Below, piece by piece: positions 43,325-52,111 of a stretch of DNA of 64,000 bases. This stretch comes from Truepera sp965215315 (GTDB lineage: Bacteria > Deinococcota > Deinococci > Deinococcales > Trueperaceae): positions 2,666,001-2,730,000 of the forward strand of contig CBDCDB010000008.1 of assembly GCA_965215315.1 (NCBI GenBank). Reading direction: 5' to 3'. The notes beneath the pieces were generated by a model, which saw nothing but the letters and a program-made list of their open reading frames with translations, had not been told where the DNA came from and did no database searches. Within the stretch, counting starts at the first letter, position 1, and every line of letters begins with the position of its first letter. The position numbers were made by a program, and so were the translations under genes.

Positions 43325-43873
43325 TCAAATTTTGGGCAACGTCACGCCGCGCTGACCCTGATACTTACCGTTCCGCGACCTATAGCTAACCTCAGGTTTA
43401 TCACCCTGAAAGAAGAGCAACTGCACAATGCCCTCATTCGCATAAACCTTAGCGGGTAGCGGCGTTGTATTGGACAACTCTAAAGTCACATGCCCCTCCC
43501 AACCGGGTTCTAAAGGTGTGACGTTGGCAACGATGCCGCACCGCGCGTAACTCGACTTACCGAGCGCCACGACCATCACGTCTTCGGGTACGCGCAGGTA
43601 CTCGACGGAGCGCGTCAGCACAAACGAATTGGGCGGGATGATGCAGGTGTCCCCCTCCGCCTCGACGAGTCCGCGCAAGTCGAAATCTTTGGGGTCAACA
43701 ACGGTATTAAAGACGTTGACAAAAATGCGCCATTCCGGGGCGGCGCGGAGGTCGTAACCGAACGAAGAGAGCCCATATGAGATAACGCCCTCCCGCACGA
43801 GTCGGTCTTCAAAAGGTTCAATCATCCCCTCTTGCGCTCTGTCACGAATCCACCAGTCGGGTTTGATACTCAT
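43325..43873 (-). CDS. dcd: dCTP deaminase
   Basis: The 182-residue enzyme deaminates dCTP to dUTP for thymidylate supply. It has the dUTPase-like fold with IEPFEDRLVREGVISYGLSS, IIPPNSFVLTRSVEYLRVPE, KSSYARCGIVANVTPLEPGW and EGHVTLELSNTTPLPAKVYA (catalytic Glu), plus GIVQLLFFQGDKPEVSYRSR and a C-terminal GKYQGQRGVTLPKI. Length and motifs match Dcd from other bacteria. Start ATG 43873. Confidence 0.95.
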   Translation of the reverse strand: MSIKPDWWIRDRAQEGMIEPFEDRLVREGVISYGLSSFGYDLRAAPEWRIFVNVFNTVVDPKDFDLRGLVEAEGDTCIIPPNSFVLTRSVEYLRVPEDVMVVALGKSSYARCGIVANVTPLEPGWEGHVTLELSNTTPLPAKVYANEGIVQLLFFQGDKPEVSYRSRNGKYQGQRGVTLPKI

Positions 43874-43951
43874 GTGCTGAAGTCTACCTCAGGATTTAGT
43901 CTGTGCAAATCGGATCGGTCTAAGAGAGCCGCACAATCAGGGCCGTACAGT

Positions 43952-44605
43952 TTAGCGCAGCGTAAACGAGACCCCGAACGAGAGGTCGAACGCCTGGGTA
44001 AGCTCAGGAAAAAACAGCGGGCGGTGCGTATAGACGGCCACCACAGCTGTTTGGGTCGAGAGTTCGTAGCTGAGCGCGGCGCTCAGCGCGAGGCCGAACG
44101 AGCCTGAGACGTAACTGAGACCTGTCCCGGCGTAGCTGCGAAAGCCGAACAGATCGTCCGCACCGGGCAAAAAGCTGTACCAACCTCCTACGTCGAGAAC
44201 GAAGGCGAGGTCGTTGCCGACAGCAAAACTGAGATTGGTATCGACCCCTAGAGCGGCGTAGAGGGCGACCGTATCGGTCAGCGGCTGAATCCCGCGTACG
44301 CCGACGCGTGGACGCGCCTCGAGCCCACCCTCACCGGGTTTGTAACCGAGGCCGGTCTCGAGCCAAAACGAGCGGTAGAGCGGTTGCGGCGTCACCTCCC
44401 GTACCACCGGTTCGGCTGGGGGTACGCCTTGTAGTTTTGGGGCTGGCTTTTCAGTTTGCGGCGTCTTTGTAGGCGTCTGTGCTGATTCCTGTGCTGGCAC
44501 TTGTTCCGGTGTTTGCCCCGGCTCTTGTGCATAAGCCGTTCCCACTATCCCCAGCAGGCTGAGTGTACAAACAAGCGTACCGAGAGTGGCGAAGATCGCG
44601 CGCAT
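43952..44605 (-). CDS. Exported outer-membrane-like protein, unknown
   Basis: The 217-residue protein has a clear signal peptide (MRAIFATLGTLVCTLSLLGI, cleavage after AYA). A Pro/Gln/Thr-rich linker (about 27-70) follows. The rest has alternating hydrophobic strands and aromatic ends (LYRSFWLETGLGYKPGEGG, YSFLPGADDLFGFRSYAGTG, AFDLSFGVSFTLR), as in small beta-barrels. It ends in Arg rather than the usual aromatic residue. No homologue named. It is divergent from polX. Confidence 0.6.
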   Translation of the reverse strand: MRAIFATLGTLVCTLSLLGIVGTAYAQEPGQTPEQVPAQESAQTPTKTPQTEKPAPKLQGVPPAEPVVREVTPQPLYRSFWLETGLGYKPGEGGLEARPRVGVRGIQPLTDTVALYAALGVDTNLSFAVGNDLAFVLDVGGWYSFLPGADDLFGFRSYAGTGLSYVSGSFGLALSAALSYELSTQTAVVAVYTHRPLFFPELTQAFDLSFGVSFTLR

Positions 44606-44639
44606 ACGAAAGCTTACCTTAGTGACGTGACCCCCGCGT

Positions 44640-44645
44640 TATAAT
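44640..44645 (+). promoter_or_regulatory. Perfect -10 box for leaderless polX
   Basis: TATAAT is followed by GTGATGATG; a transcription start seven bases downstream would fall on the ATG at 44652. No Shine-Dalgarno site is present. Confidence 0.6.
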
Positions 44646-44651
44646 GTGATG

Positions 44652-46481
44652 ATGACGCTAGAACCGCCGCCTGTGGGCAAAAAAGAGCTGGTACGGCAGC
44701 TGAACGAAGCCTCGAGACTCCTCGAGCTGCTCGGCGCGGACGGCTACCGGGTCAACGCTTATGCGGGCGCGGCGCGGCAACTCGACGCCTTTTCCGGCGA
44801 CTTTTCTGAGCTCTACAGCGCGCGGCGACTCTCTAAGCTGCGCGGTATCGGCGACGGTTTAGCTGCTGAAATGTACGCCCTTCGGGAGCGGAGGCGGCTC
44901 GAGGTCTTAGATGACCTTTACGACCAGGTTCCAGAGGGCGTGCGCGGGCTCCTGCGTATCTCAGGGTTAGGCCCGAAAAAGGTGCGGTTGCTCTGGCTCA
45001 GCGGTATTGAGGACGTAACCCAACTCGTAGCGGAAATCGGAAACGGACAAGTCGCCAAACTCAAAGGGTTTGGGGCCAAAAGCGCCCAGACCGTCCTGGA
45101 AGCTGCTAAATTTACCTTGCAAGCCTCCGCGCGGCTCCGAATTGACGAAGCTGTGGTGTTGGCTGCGGGCTTTACCGAAGTGTTGGTGCAGACCCTCCCA
45201 GAGGCGAAGCTGACCTGGGTCGGCGAACTGCGGCGCAGCCTCGAGACCGTCGGCACGCCCCGCGCCCTCGTCGTAGGTGTGACGGCGGACGCTCTCGAAG
45301 CGGCGCTCGAAACCTTTTGCAGCGAGGTTGAAACGACCCAAACCGGGTTTCGTGTAATTTTGGGTGAGCGGAAACTCGAGCTTATCCTCACCGAAGCCGA
45401 GGCTTTGGGAACAATGTTAGCGCTCGAGACCGGTGACAACGCGTTCGCTCTAGCACTTCAGGCACGGGCAACTGAAAAAGGGTTGCAGCTTACGCGGGCG
45501 GGGTTATTCAGGGACGGAGAACAGCTCTCAACACCCGCCGAAACTGACGTTTTTAGGCGGCTCGAGCTGTCCTACACGCCGCCCGAACGCCGCGACGTAC
45601 CGCTCGGTCTATCCGCTGAAAACCTGATTACGTTTGAAGACGTTCGCGGACTCGTTCACAATCACTCGAGCTGGTCGGACGGGGCCACGCCGCTCCGCGA
45701 GATGGTCACGCACGCACGCGCCCTCGGCTACGCGTACCTGGCGATGGCTGACCACTCTAAAACGTCGTACTACGCGAACGGACTGAGCATCGAGCGGGTG
45801 TTCGCGCAGGCTAAAGAGATTGAAGAGATTCGGCAAGAGCTAAGGGACGAAGGCTCGGACTTTCGGGTGTTGCATGGACTCGAGGTTGACATCATGCCCG
45901 ACGGTACGCTCGACTACCCCGATGAGGTACTTGCCACCCTCGACTACGCGGTCGTCAGCGTGCATCAGCACTTTACACTTGCCAAGACCAAACAAACCGA
46001 GCGCATCGTCCGCGCCGTGCAAAATCCTTACGCGAACATCCTGGCGCACATGACGGGCCGTTTGCTGCTCCGCCGCCCGAGCTACGAAGTTGACGTTGAA
46101 GCGGTCCTACGGGCGTGTGCGAAATCGGACACAGTGGTTGAAATTAACGCCAGCCCCTACCGCCTCGACCTCGACTGGCGTATGGTTATTCGCGCCCGCG
46201 AACTCGGCTGCCGCTTCTCGGTAGACCCCGACGCGCATCACCCGGACGGGTACAAAGACGTGCGTTACGGCGTCATGATGGCGCGTAAAGCAGGGTTGAC
46301 AGCCGCCGACGTGGTGACTACTGCCCCTACCGCTGAAGCTTTTTTGGAATGTCTTAGAACCCCACCCGACCCGCTCAGCTCATTTTCTACGGCTGCATCA
46401 GAACGTGTTGACACCCTCCTGAGCGCGTGCTACCCTGCATATTCGGACGCGGACGAGCGTGCTCGTACCGACGATGGCTAG
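44652..46481 (+). CDS. polX: DNA polymerase/3'-5' exonuclease PolX (family X with PHP domain)
   Basis: The protein of about 609 residues has N-terminal helix-hairpin-helix motifs (LSKLRGIGDGLAAEMYALRE, LLRISGLGPKKVRLLWLSGI, VAKLKGFGAKSAQTVLEAAK). A reduced polymerase palm follows, with TWVGELRRSLETVGTPRALV. The C-terminal PHP domain has RGLVHNHSSWSDGATPLREM, MADHSKTSYYANGL, LHGLEVDIMPDG and SVDPDAHHPDGYKDVRYGV (metal ligands intact). Deinococcus PolX acts in base excision and double-strand-break repair. The catalytic Asp pair of the palm appears altered (ALVVGV where a DxD is expected), so polymerase activity is doubtful. The stop codon directly abuts tRNA-Thr. Confidence 0.92.
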   Translation: MTLEPPPVGKKELVRQLNEASRLLELLGADGYRVNAYAGAARQLDAFSGDFSELYSARRLSKLRGIGDGLAAEMYALRERRRLEVLDDLYDQVPEGVRGLLRISGLGPKKVRLLWLSGIEDVTQLVAEIGNGQVAKLKGFGAKSAQTVLEAAKFTLQASARLRIDEAVVLAAGFTEVLVQTLPEAKLTWVGELRRSLETVGTPRALVVGVTADALEAALETFCSEVETTQTGFRVILGERKLELILTEAEALGTMLALETGDNAFALALQARATEKGLQLTRAGLFRDGEQLSTPAETDVFRRLELSYTPPERRDVPLGLSAENLITFEDVRGLVHNHSSWSDGATPLREMVTHARALGYAYLAMADHSKTSYYANGLSIERVFAQAKEIEEIRQELRDEGSDFRVLHGLEVDIMPDGTLDYPDEVLATLDYAVVSVHQHFTLAKTKQTERIVRAVQNPYANILAHMTGRLLLRRPSYEVDVEAVLRACAKSDTVVEINASPYRLDLDWRMVIRARELGCRFSVDPDAHHPDGYKDVRYGVMMARKAGLTAADVVTTAPTAEAFLECLRTPPDPLSSFSTAASERVDTLLSACYPAYSDADERARTDDG

Positions 46482-46557
46482 GCCACCCTAGCTCAACTGG
46501 TAGAGCATCCGATTTGTAATCGGAAGGTTGTCGGTTCGATTCCGATGGGTGGCTCCA
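46482..46557 (+). tRNA. tRNA-Thr (anticodon TGT)
   Basis: 76 bases with encoded CCA. Acceptor GCCACCC/GGGTGGC, anticodon stem TCCGA/TCGGA with loop TTTGTAA, T-arm with GGTTCGATTCC. It starts on the base after the polX stop. Confidence 0.97.
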
Positions 46558-46620
46558 GATTTTTAGAGGTATCATCTGTAATTTACTTACATATGTAGCT
46601 GTGGAAATCTTTTTGAGACG

Positions 46621-46706
46621 TGGGTAGGTGCCCGAGTGGTTAAAGGGGACGGACTGTAAATCCGTTGGCTACGCCTACGCTGGTTCAAATCCAGCCCTAC
46701 CCACCA
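46621..46706 (+). tRNA. tRNA-Tyr (anticodon GTA)
   Basis: 86 bases with a long variable arm and encoded CCA. Acceptor TGGGTAG/CTACCCA, anticodon loop CTGTAAA between ACGGA and TCCGT. Confidence 0.97.
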
Positions 46707-46830
46707 AACCAAACTCGCCTATGGAGCAGTCTGTAGGACGGCTTTGGTAACGGGGCAAAGTCTTTCTAAAGACAAACGCCTCATTCGCAAGCCACGCGGA
46801 CAGTGTCGGTTAGCCGATGCTACCGCTCTT

Positions 46831-46906
<76 letters not shown>

Positions 46907-46963
46907 AAAGTTTAGACGACCGTAAACCGGTAGCTTGAACTTTCGGACACTGCGCCCGGTTAG

Positions 46964-47038
<75 letters not shown>

Positions 47039-47123
47039 ACGTCGGGCAAACCTAAATGACGACCAGACCCAAATTCAGTGGGCTGGTTGGTTTCGGCTGT
47101 TAAGAGCCGAAGAGAGGAAAAGC

Positions 47124-48341
<1,218 letters not shown>

Positions 48342-48358
48342 CACAGTAAGCCGCAGTC

Positions 48359-48379
48359 AGGGGCGGTGACGCCGCCCCT
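48359..48379 (+). promoter_or_regulatory. Hairpin between tuf and rpmG
   Basis: AGGGGCGG / CCGCCCCT with a five-base loop (TGACG). There is no T-run; the rpmG ribosome site follows at once. It is more likely an RNA-processing or stability hairpin than a terminator. Confidence 0.5.
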
Positions 48380-48391
48380 CAGAGGAGAATT

Positions 48392-48556
48392 ATGGCTAGT
48401 GATGTAAGAATCAGGCTTCTACTCGAGTGTCAAGAGTGTAAACGGCGTAATTATGCAACGAATAAAAACCGCCGCAATACTCAGGCGAAGCTCGAGCTTA
48501 AAAAATACTGTCCGTGGGACCGCAAACACACTCAACACCGCGAAGTTAAAGCCTGA
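48392..48556 (+). CDS. rpmG: Ribosomal protein L33
   Basis: The 54-residue protein MASDVRIRLLLECQECKRRN...HREVKA is very close to the Thermus type. The zinc-ribbon form has CxxC twice. Here the first pair is CQEC, but the second is CPWD, so the fourth Cys is missing. AGAGGAG precedes the ATG. The TGA overlaps the secE start (TGATG). Confidence 0.95.
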   Translation: MASDVRIRLLLECQECKRRNYATNKNRRNTQAKLELKKYCPWDRKHTQHREVKA

Positions 48557-48735
48557 TGAAGGGTTTGCTGCGTTATCTGCGCAATTCGCGCGCCGAACTC
48601 GGCCGCGTAACTTGGCCGACCCGCGAAGAGGTCATTCAATCGACGCAAGCAACGCTCGTCTTCGTACTGATTACCGTTGCGTTCTTGCTGGTCGTCGACG
48701 CCGTTTTCGGCAATCTCATCAGCGCGATCCTCTAG
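48556..48735 (+). CDS. secE: Preprotein translocase subunit SecE
   Basis: The 59-residue protein has the short single-helix SecE form: MKGLLRYLRNSRAELGRVTW, then PTREEVIQSTQATLVFVLI and one membrane helix ending DAVFGNLISAIL. Start and L33 stop overlap by one base, so translation is coupled. Confidence 0.95.
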   Translation: MKGLLRYLRNSRAELGRVTWPTREEVIQSTQATLVFVLITVAFLLVVDAVFGNLISAIL

Positions 48736-48789
48736 GTTCAGGGTTGTGACCGCATTTAGGCAAACCACATTCACGATGGCGAGCTCTAT

Positions 48790-49347
48790 ATGAGCATCGA
48801 ATGGTACGCCGTCCATACTTACGTCGGGCACGAAGAAAAAGTCCGTACCAACATGATGCAGCGCGCCCGCTCGCTCGGAATTGCCGATATGATCTATCAG
48901 GTCATCGTGCCTTCTGAAGAGACGGTTGAACACGCGGGTGGCGGCAAAAAAGAGGTCGTGCGGCGCAAGCTTTTTCCAGGTTACGTCTTCGTGCAGATGG
49001 ATATGGGCGACAATCCCGATGAACCTAATGAAGCCTGGGAAGTAGTCCGCAATACGCCCGGCGTCACAGGGTTCGTCGGTACGGCGACGCGCGCAGTGCC
49101 GCTGACGCAAGAAGAAGAAGCGCGGATGCTCGGAACGATGGGGCTCACCGGTACGAAGGAGACGCCCAAAGTCAAAGTTAGCTTCGCGGTCGGTAACATT
49201 GTACAGGTTACGTCGGGGCCGTTCGCCGATTTTACCGGCGTTGTTTCTGAACTCAACCCGGAGCGCGGCAAGGTCAAAGTACTCGTTTCTATCTTCGGTC
49301 GGGAAACCCCCGTCGAACTCGATTTTTCGCAGGTCATCAAAAACTAG
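48790..49347 (+). CDS. nusG: Transcription antitermination factor NusG
   Basis: The 185-residue protein has the NGN domain (EWYAVHTYVGHEEKVRTNMM, KLFPGYVFVQMDMGD, WEVVRNTPGVTGFVGT) and the C-terminal KOW domain (FAVGNIVQVTSGPFADFTGV, GKVKVLVSIFGRETPVELDF). It binds RNA polymerase and links it to Rho or ribosomes. It lies 54 bases after secE. Confidence 0.98.
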   Translation: MSIEWYAVHTYVGHEEKVRTNMMQRARSLGIADMIYQVIVPSEETVEHAGGGKKEVVRRKLFPGYVFVQMDMGDNPDEPNEAWEVVRNTPGVTGFVGTATRAVPLTQEEEARMLGTMGLTGTKETPKVKVSFAVGNIVQVTSGPFADFTGVVSELNPERGKVKVLVSIFGRETPVELDFSQVIKN

Positions 49348-49438
49348 GGTCTTTTTAACAGAAACTAAGTTTGACTGGCGTTTGAACCCCGCGTGCGTCA
49401 CACAGGTGGTACACCGTGGGGGAGCTTAAGGAGGAAGT

Positions 49439-49876
49439 ATGGCAAAGAAAGTTGCTGGTATCGTAAAACTCCAGCTGCCCGCTGGGAAGGCGACACCCGC
49501 CCCCCCGGTCGGGCCAGCGCTTGGTCAGTATGGGGCCAACATTATGGGGTTCGTCAAAGAATACAACGCAGTTACTGCGTCTCAATCAGGCGCGATCGTC
49601 CCGGTTGAAATCACCATTTTTGCCGACCGCAGTTTCACCTTTATCACCAAAACGCCGCCCGCAAGTTACCTGATTCAGCAGGCGGCAGGCATCGCTAAAG
49701 GGTCGGGTGTACCGAACAAGCAAAAAGTTGGGAAACTCACCTGGGAGCAGTGTTTGGAGCTCGGCCGCACCAAAATGAAAGACTTGAACGCTGCGGACGA
49801 AACAGCGGCAGCTAAGGTTATCGCGGGTACAGCGCGTTCAATGGGCGTGACTATCGAGGGGGCACCCGATGCCTAA
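49439..49876 (+). CDS. rplK: Ribosomal protein L11
   Basis: The 145-residue protein has KLQLPAGKATPAPPVGPALG, QYGANIMGFVKEYNAVTASQ and PPASYLIQQAAGIAKGSG, ending with the rRNA-binding region KDLNAADETAAAKVIAGTAR. AAGGAGGAAGT precedes the ATG. The last eight bases overlap rplA. Confidence 0.98.
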   Translation: MAKKVAGIVKLQLPAGKATPAPPVGPALGQYGANIMGFVKEYNAVTASQSGAIVPVEITIFADRSFTFITKTPPASYLIQQAAGIAKGSGVPNKQKVGKLTWEQCLELGRTKMKDLNAADETAAAKVIAGTARSMGVTIEGAPDA

Positions 49877-50552
49877 ACACGGCAAACGTTACCGGAGCCT
49901 CCTGGAAAAAGTCGAGGCTGACAAGGTGTACTCGAGCGACGAAGCGGCGGCGCTCGTTAAAGAGCTTGCCACTGCCAAGTTCGACGAGACTATCGAGGCG
50001 CACGTGCGTCTAGGCATCGACCCGCGTAAATCGGACCAGAACGTGCGCGGCACCGTTGCCCTACCGCACGGTACCGGGCGCACAGTTCGCGTTCTCGCGC
50101 TGACGCAAGGTGAAAAGGTCGGCGACGCTGAAGCGGCGGGCGCGGACTTCGTCGGTGGTGATGAGATGGTCACGCGTATTCAGGGTGGGTGGCTCGAGTT
50201 TGACGCGGTTGTCGCCACACCCGATATGATGGCGGCGGTCGGTAGCAAACTCGGCCGCATCTTAGGCCCGCGTGGGCTTTTGCCAAACCCACGCTCCGGC
50301 ACCGTCGGCCCGAACATCGGTGAGTTGGTACGCGCCCTCAAAGCCGGTCAAATCGAGTTTCGTAACGACAAAACCGGCGTTGTTCACGCGCCTATCGGCA
50401 AAGCGAGTTTCGACGCTGCCAAGCTGCAAGAAAATCTGAATGCGTTTCGCAGCGCGGTCGAAGCGGCGAAACCTGAAACCGCGAGGGGCGTCTTTGTCCG
50501 CACAGTCTTCCTCAGTTCGACGATGGGGCCGAGCGTTCAGGTCAGTTCGTAG
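49869..50552 (+). CDS. rplA: Ribosomal protein L1
   Basis: The 227-residue protein has MPKHGKRYRSLLEKVEADKV, VRLGIDPRKSDQNVRGTVAL, GRILGPRGLLPNPRSGTV and VHAPIGKASFDAAKLQENLN. It overlaps rplK by eight bases. L1 normally represses the L11-L1 unit by binding the mRNA leader. Confidence 0.98.
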   Translation: MPKHGKRYRSLLEKVEADKVYSSDEAAALVKELATAKFDETIEAHVRLGIDPRKSDQNVRGTVALPHGTGRTVRVLALTQGEKVGDAEAAGADFVGGDEMVTRIQGGWLEFDAVVATPDMMAAVGSKLGRILGPRGLLPNPRSGTVGPNIGELVRALKAGQIEFRNDKTGVVHAPIGKASFDAAKLQENLNAFRSAVEAAKPETARGVFVRTVFLSSTMGPSVQVSS

Positions 50553-50556
50553 TTGG

Positions 50557-50741
50557 GCCATCATCTCATTTTAAGATGATGCCGGATAAGCATCTCGGTG
50601 CGAAGCACCTTTTTGGCGTTGGAGACAGCAGGGGCCGCCAGGCTTAAAGATCCTGCCGAGGCGCTAGTTCGGTCAAGTCGTAAGCTTACCGAGTTAGTCG
50701 TGCTTCGCGGTTGATGTTCTCACTTTTTAGAAAGGTACCTG
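50557..50741 (+). ncRNA. L10 leader RNA (autoregulation of rplJL)
   Basis: The 5' UTR of rplJ holds GGAGACAGCAGG and, 20 bases later, GATCCTGCCGAGG. This is the conserved kink-turn pair of the L10 leader to which the L10-L7/L12 complex binds. Just upstream is an eight-base hairpin (CATCATCT/AGATGATG, 50559-50581). GAAAGGTACCTG leads into the rplJ ATG. Confidence 0.85.
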
Positions 50742-51269
50742 ATGGCAAACAAGAGGAACACCGCGTCGGTCGAAGAACTGCGCGTTCTTTTAGGCGACGC
50801 TAAAACGTTTTTCCTCGTCGATTACCAGGGACTTTCTGCGGATCAGATCGGCAAGCTGCGTACCAAAGTGCGCGACGCCGGTGGGCGGATGCTGGTAGCG
50901 AAGAACACGCTTGTCAGCGTGGTCTTGAAAGAGCAAGGTGCAGCAGACTTGGGCACCAAGCTGACCGGCCCTACCGCGCTTATTTTGGTCGGCGACGATC
51001 CCGTCGCTCCGGCAAAAGCAATCACCGATTTTGCCGACGATCACCCGAACGACCTGCCTACAGCTAAGGGTGGACTTTTAGAAGGCGCGGTTATCGAAGC
51101 CGACGCCGTCTCGAGAGTTGCCAAGCTGCCCGCCCGTGAACAGCTCCTCAGCGAGCTCGTGGGTGTGTTGCAAGCGCCGTTGCAGCAGGTGGTGGGCGTT
51201 CTGGAAGCCGCTCCGCAGAACTTGGTATCCGTCATAACCAACTACTCAGAAAAACTCAAGGAGGCCTAA
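50742..51269 (+). CDS. rplJ: Ribosomal protein L10
   Basis: The 175-residue protein has FFLVDYQGLSADQIGKLRTK, GGRMLVAKNTLVSVVLKEQG and the L7/L12-binding C-terminal helix (LVGVLQAPLQQVVGVLEAAP). The start is at ATG 50742 after the leader RNA. It is one base from rplL. Confidence 0.98.
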   Translation: MANKRNTASVEELRVLLGDAKTFFLVDYQGLSADQIGKLRTKVRDAGGRMLVAKNTLVSVVLKEQGAADLGTKLTGPTALILVGDDPVAPAKAITDFADDHPNDLPTAKGGLLEGAVIEADAVSRVAKLPAREQLLSELVGVLQAPLQQVVGVLEAAPQNLVSVITNYSEKLKEA

Positions 51270-51270
51270 T

Positions 51271-51657
51271 ATGGCATACGACAAGCAAGCTCTTATCGAC
51301 CAACTCGGCGGTCTGACCGTCTTAGAACTCGTCGACCTCGTTGAAGGTCTTAAAGAAACGTGGGGCGTTGAAGCCGCCGCCGCGATGCCCGCCGGGATGA
51401 TGATGCCCGCCGGGGGCGCAGCCGGTGCCGCACCCGCCGCTGAAGAGCAGACTGAATTTACCGTCAGCATCAAGACGGCTGGCGATAAAAAGCTCAACGT
51501 CATCAAAGAAGTTCGCGCGATTACAAGCCTCGGCCTTAAAGAAGCCAAAGACTTGGTTGAAGCGGGCGGCGTCGTTAAAGAGGGTATCGCCAAGGACGAA
51601 GCCGACGAGATTCGCGGTAAGCTCGAGGCTGCAGGCGCAACCGTCGAAGTCAAGTAA
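51271..51657 (+). CDS. rplL: Ribosomal protein L7/L12
   Basis: The 128-residue protein has the N-terminal dimer region (LIDQLGGLTVLELVDLVEGL), a Met/Ala/Gly hinge, and the factor-binding domain (EFTVSIKTAGDKKLNVIKEV, ITSLGLKEAKDLVEAGGVVK). AAGGAGG lies just before the ATG. Confidence 0.98.
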   Translation: MAYDKQALIDQLGGLTVLELVDLVEGLKETWGVEAAAAMPAGMMMPAGGAAGAAPAAEEQTEFTVSIKTAGDKKLNVIKEVRAITSLGLKEAKDLVEAGGVVKEGIAKDEADEIRGKLEAAGATVEVK

Positions 51658-51679
51658 GGTTGACGCACCAGATGCAGGG

Positions 51680-51712
51680 GGGTAGGTCTTACAGCCTACC
51701 CTCTATCTTTTA
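51680..51712 (+). terminator. Possible terminator after rplL
   Basis: GGGTAGG / CCTACCC stem with an eight-base loop followed by TCTATCTTTTAT. The imperfect T-run suggests partial termination between rplL and rpoB. Confidence 0.55.
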
Positions 51713-52111
51713 TGGGCCGCTTATGCTAACGTAGTTGTTTGCTGAGCCGCACCAGGAGGTGAGCTTCCGGCTAGTCAGGACATTTTGGCATAGCTAACAG
51801 GCCAAATCCAGCAAGCACGTGACAGATTGTACTCCAATCTTGGCAAAGAAGCTGGTAAAGAAACCTTAGTGTAAAAAGAAAGAGTCCCACGCACTGTTCA
51901 GGCCAATCTACAACATAGTACTACTCGCCCAGGCATAAGCTTTGGAGCCTTTTGCTGTCAGCTATAGCTGCGCAGTTCATACTTAAAGACTGTATAACGC
52001 ATACTTTACAATGTTGACCTTTTAAGAGCAAGTCCGCCACACCTACACCACAGATAAGTGGCAACAGTGTGGCTAACCGCACGAACGAACACGTTTTTCA
52101 GAGAGGTGACG
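51713..52111 (+). other. 400-base leader region of rpoBC
   Basis: No gene is evident. A promoter-like TTAAAG (51983-51988) and TACAAT (52007-52012), 18 bases apart, could start an rpoBC transcript about 95 bases before rpoB. AGAGAGGTGAC provides the rpoB ribosome site. I see nothing else in the first 270 bases. Confidence 0.45.

Noticed and set aside
48359..48379. Hairpin between tuf and rpmG as a terminator
   Set aside because: There is no T-run and the next gene's ribosome site follows at once.
48532..49401. Long minus-strand open frame of 289 codons opposite secE-nusG
   Set aside because: It is a mirror of highly conserved plus-strand genes in their codon phase and has no recognisable domains or ribosome site.
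52058..52111. Extended RpoB N-terminus from an upstream ATG
   Set aside because: No ribosome site there, while AGAGAGGTGAC precedes the ATG at 52112 and the protein then starts as in Thermus.
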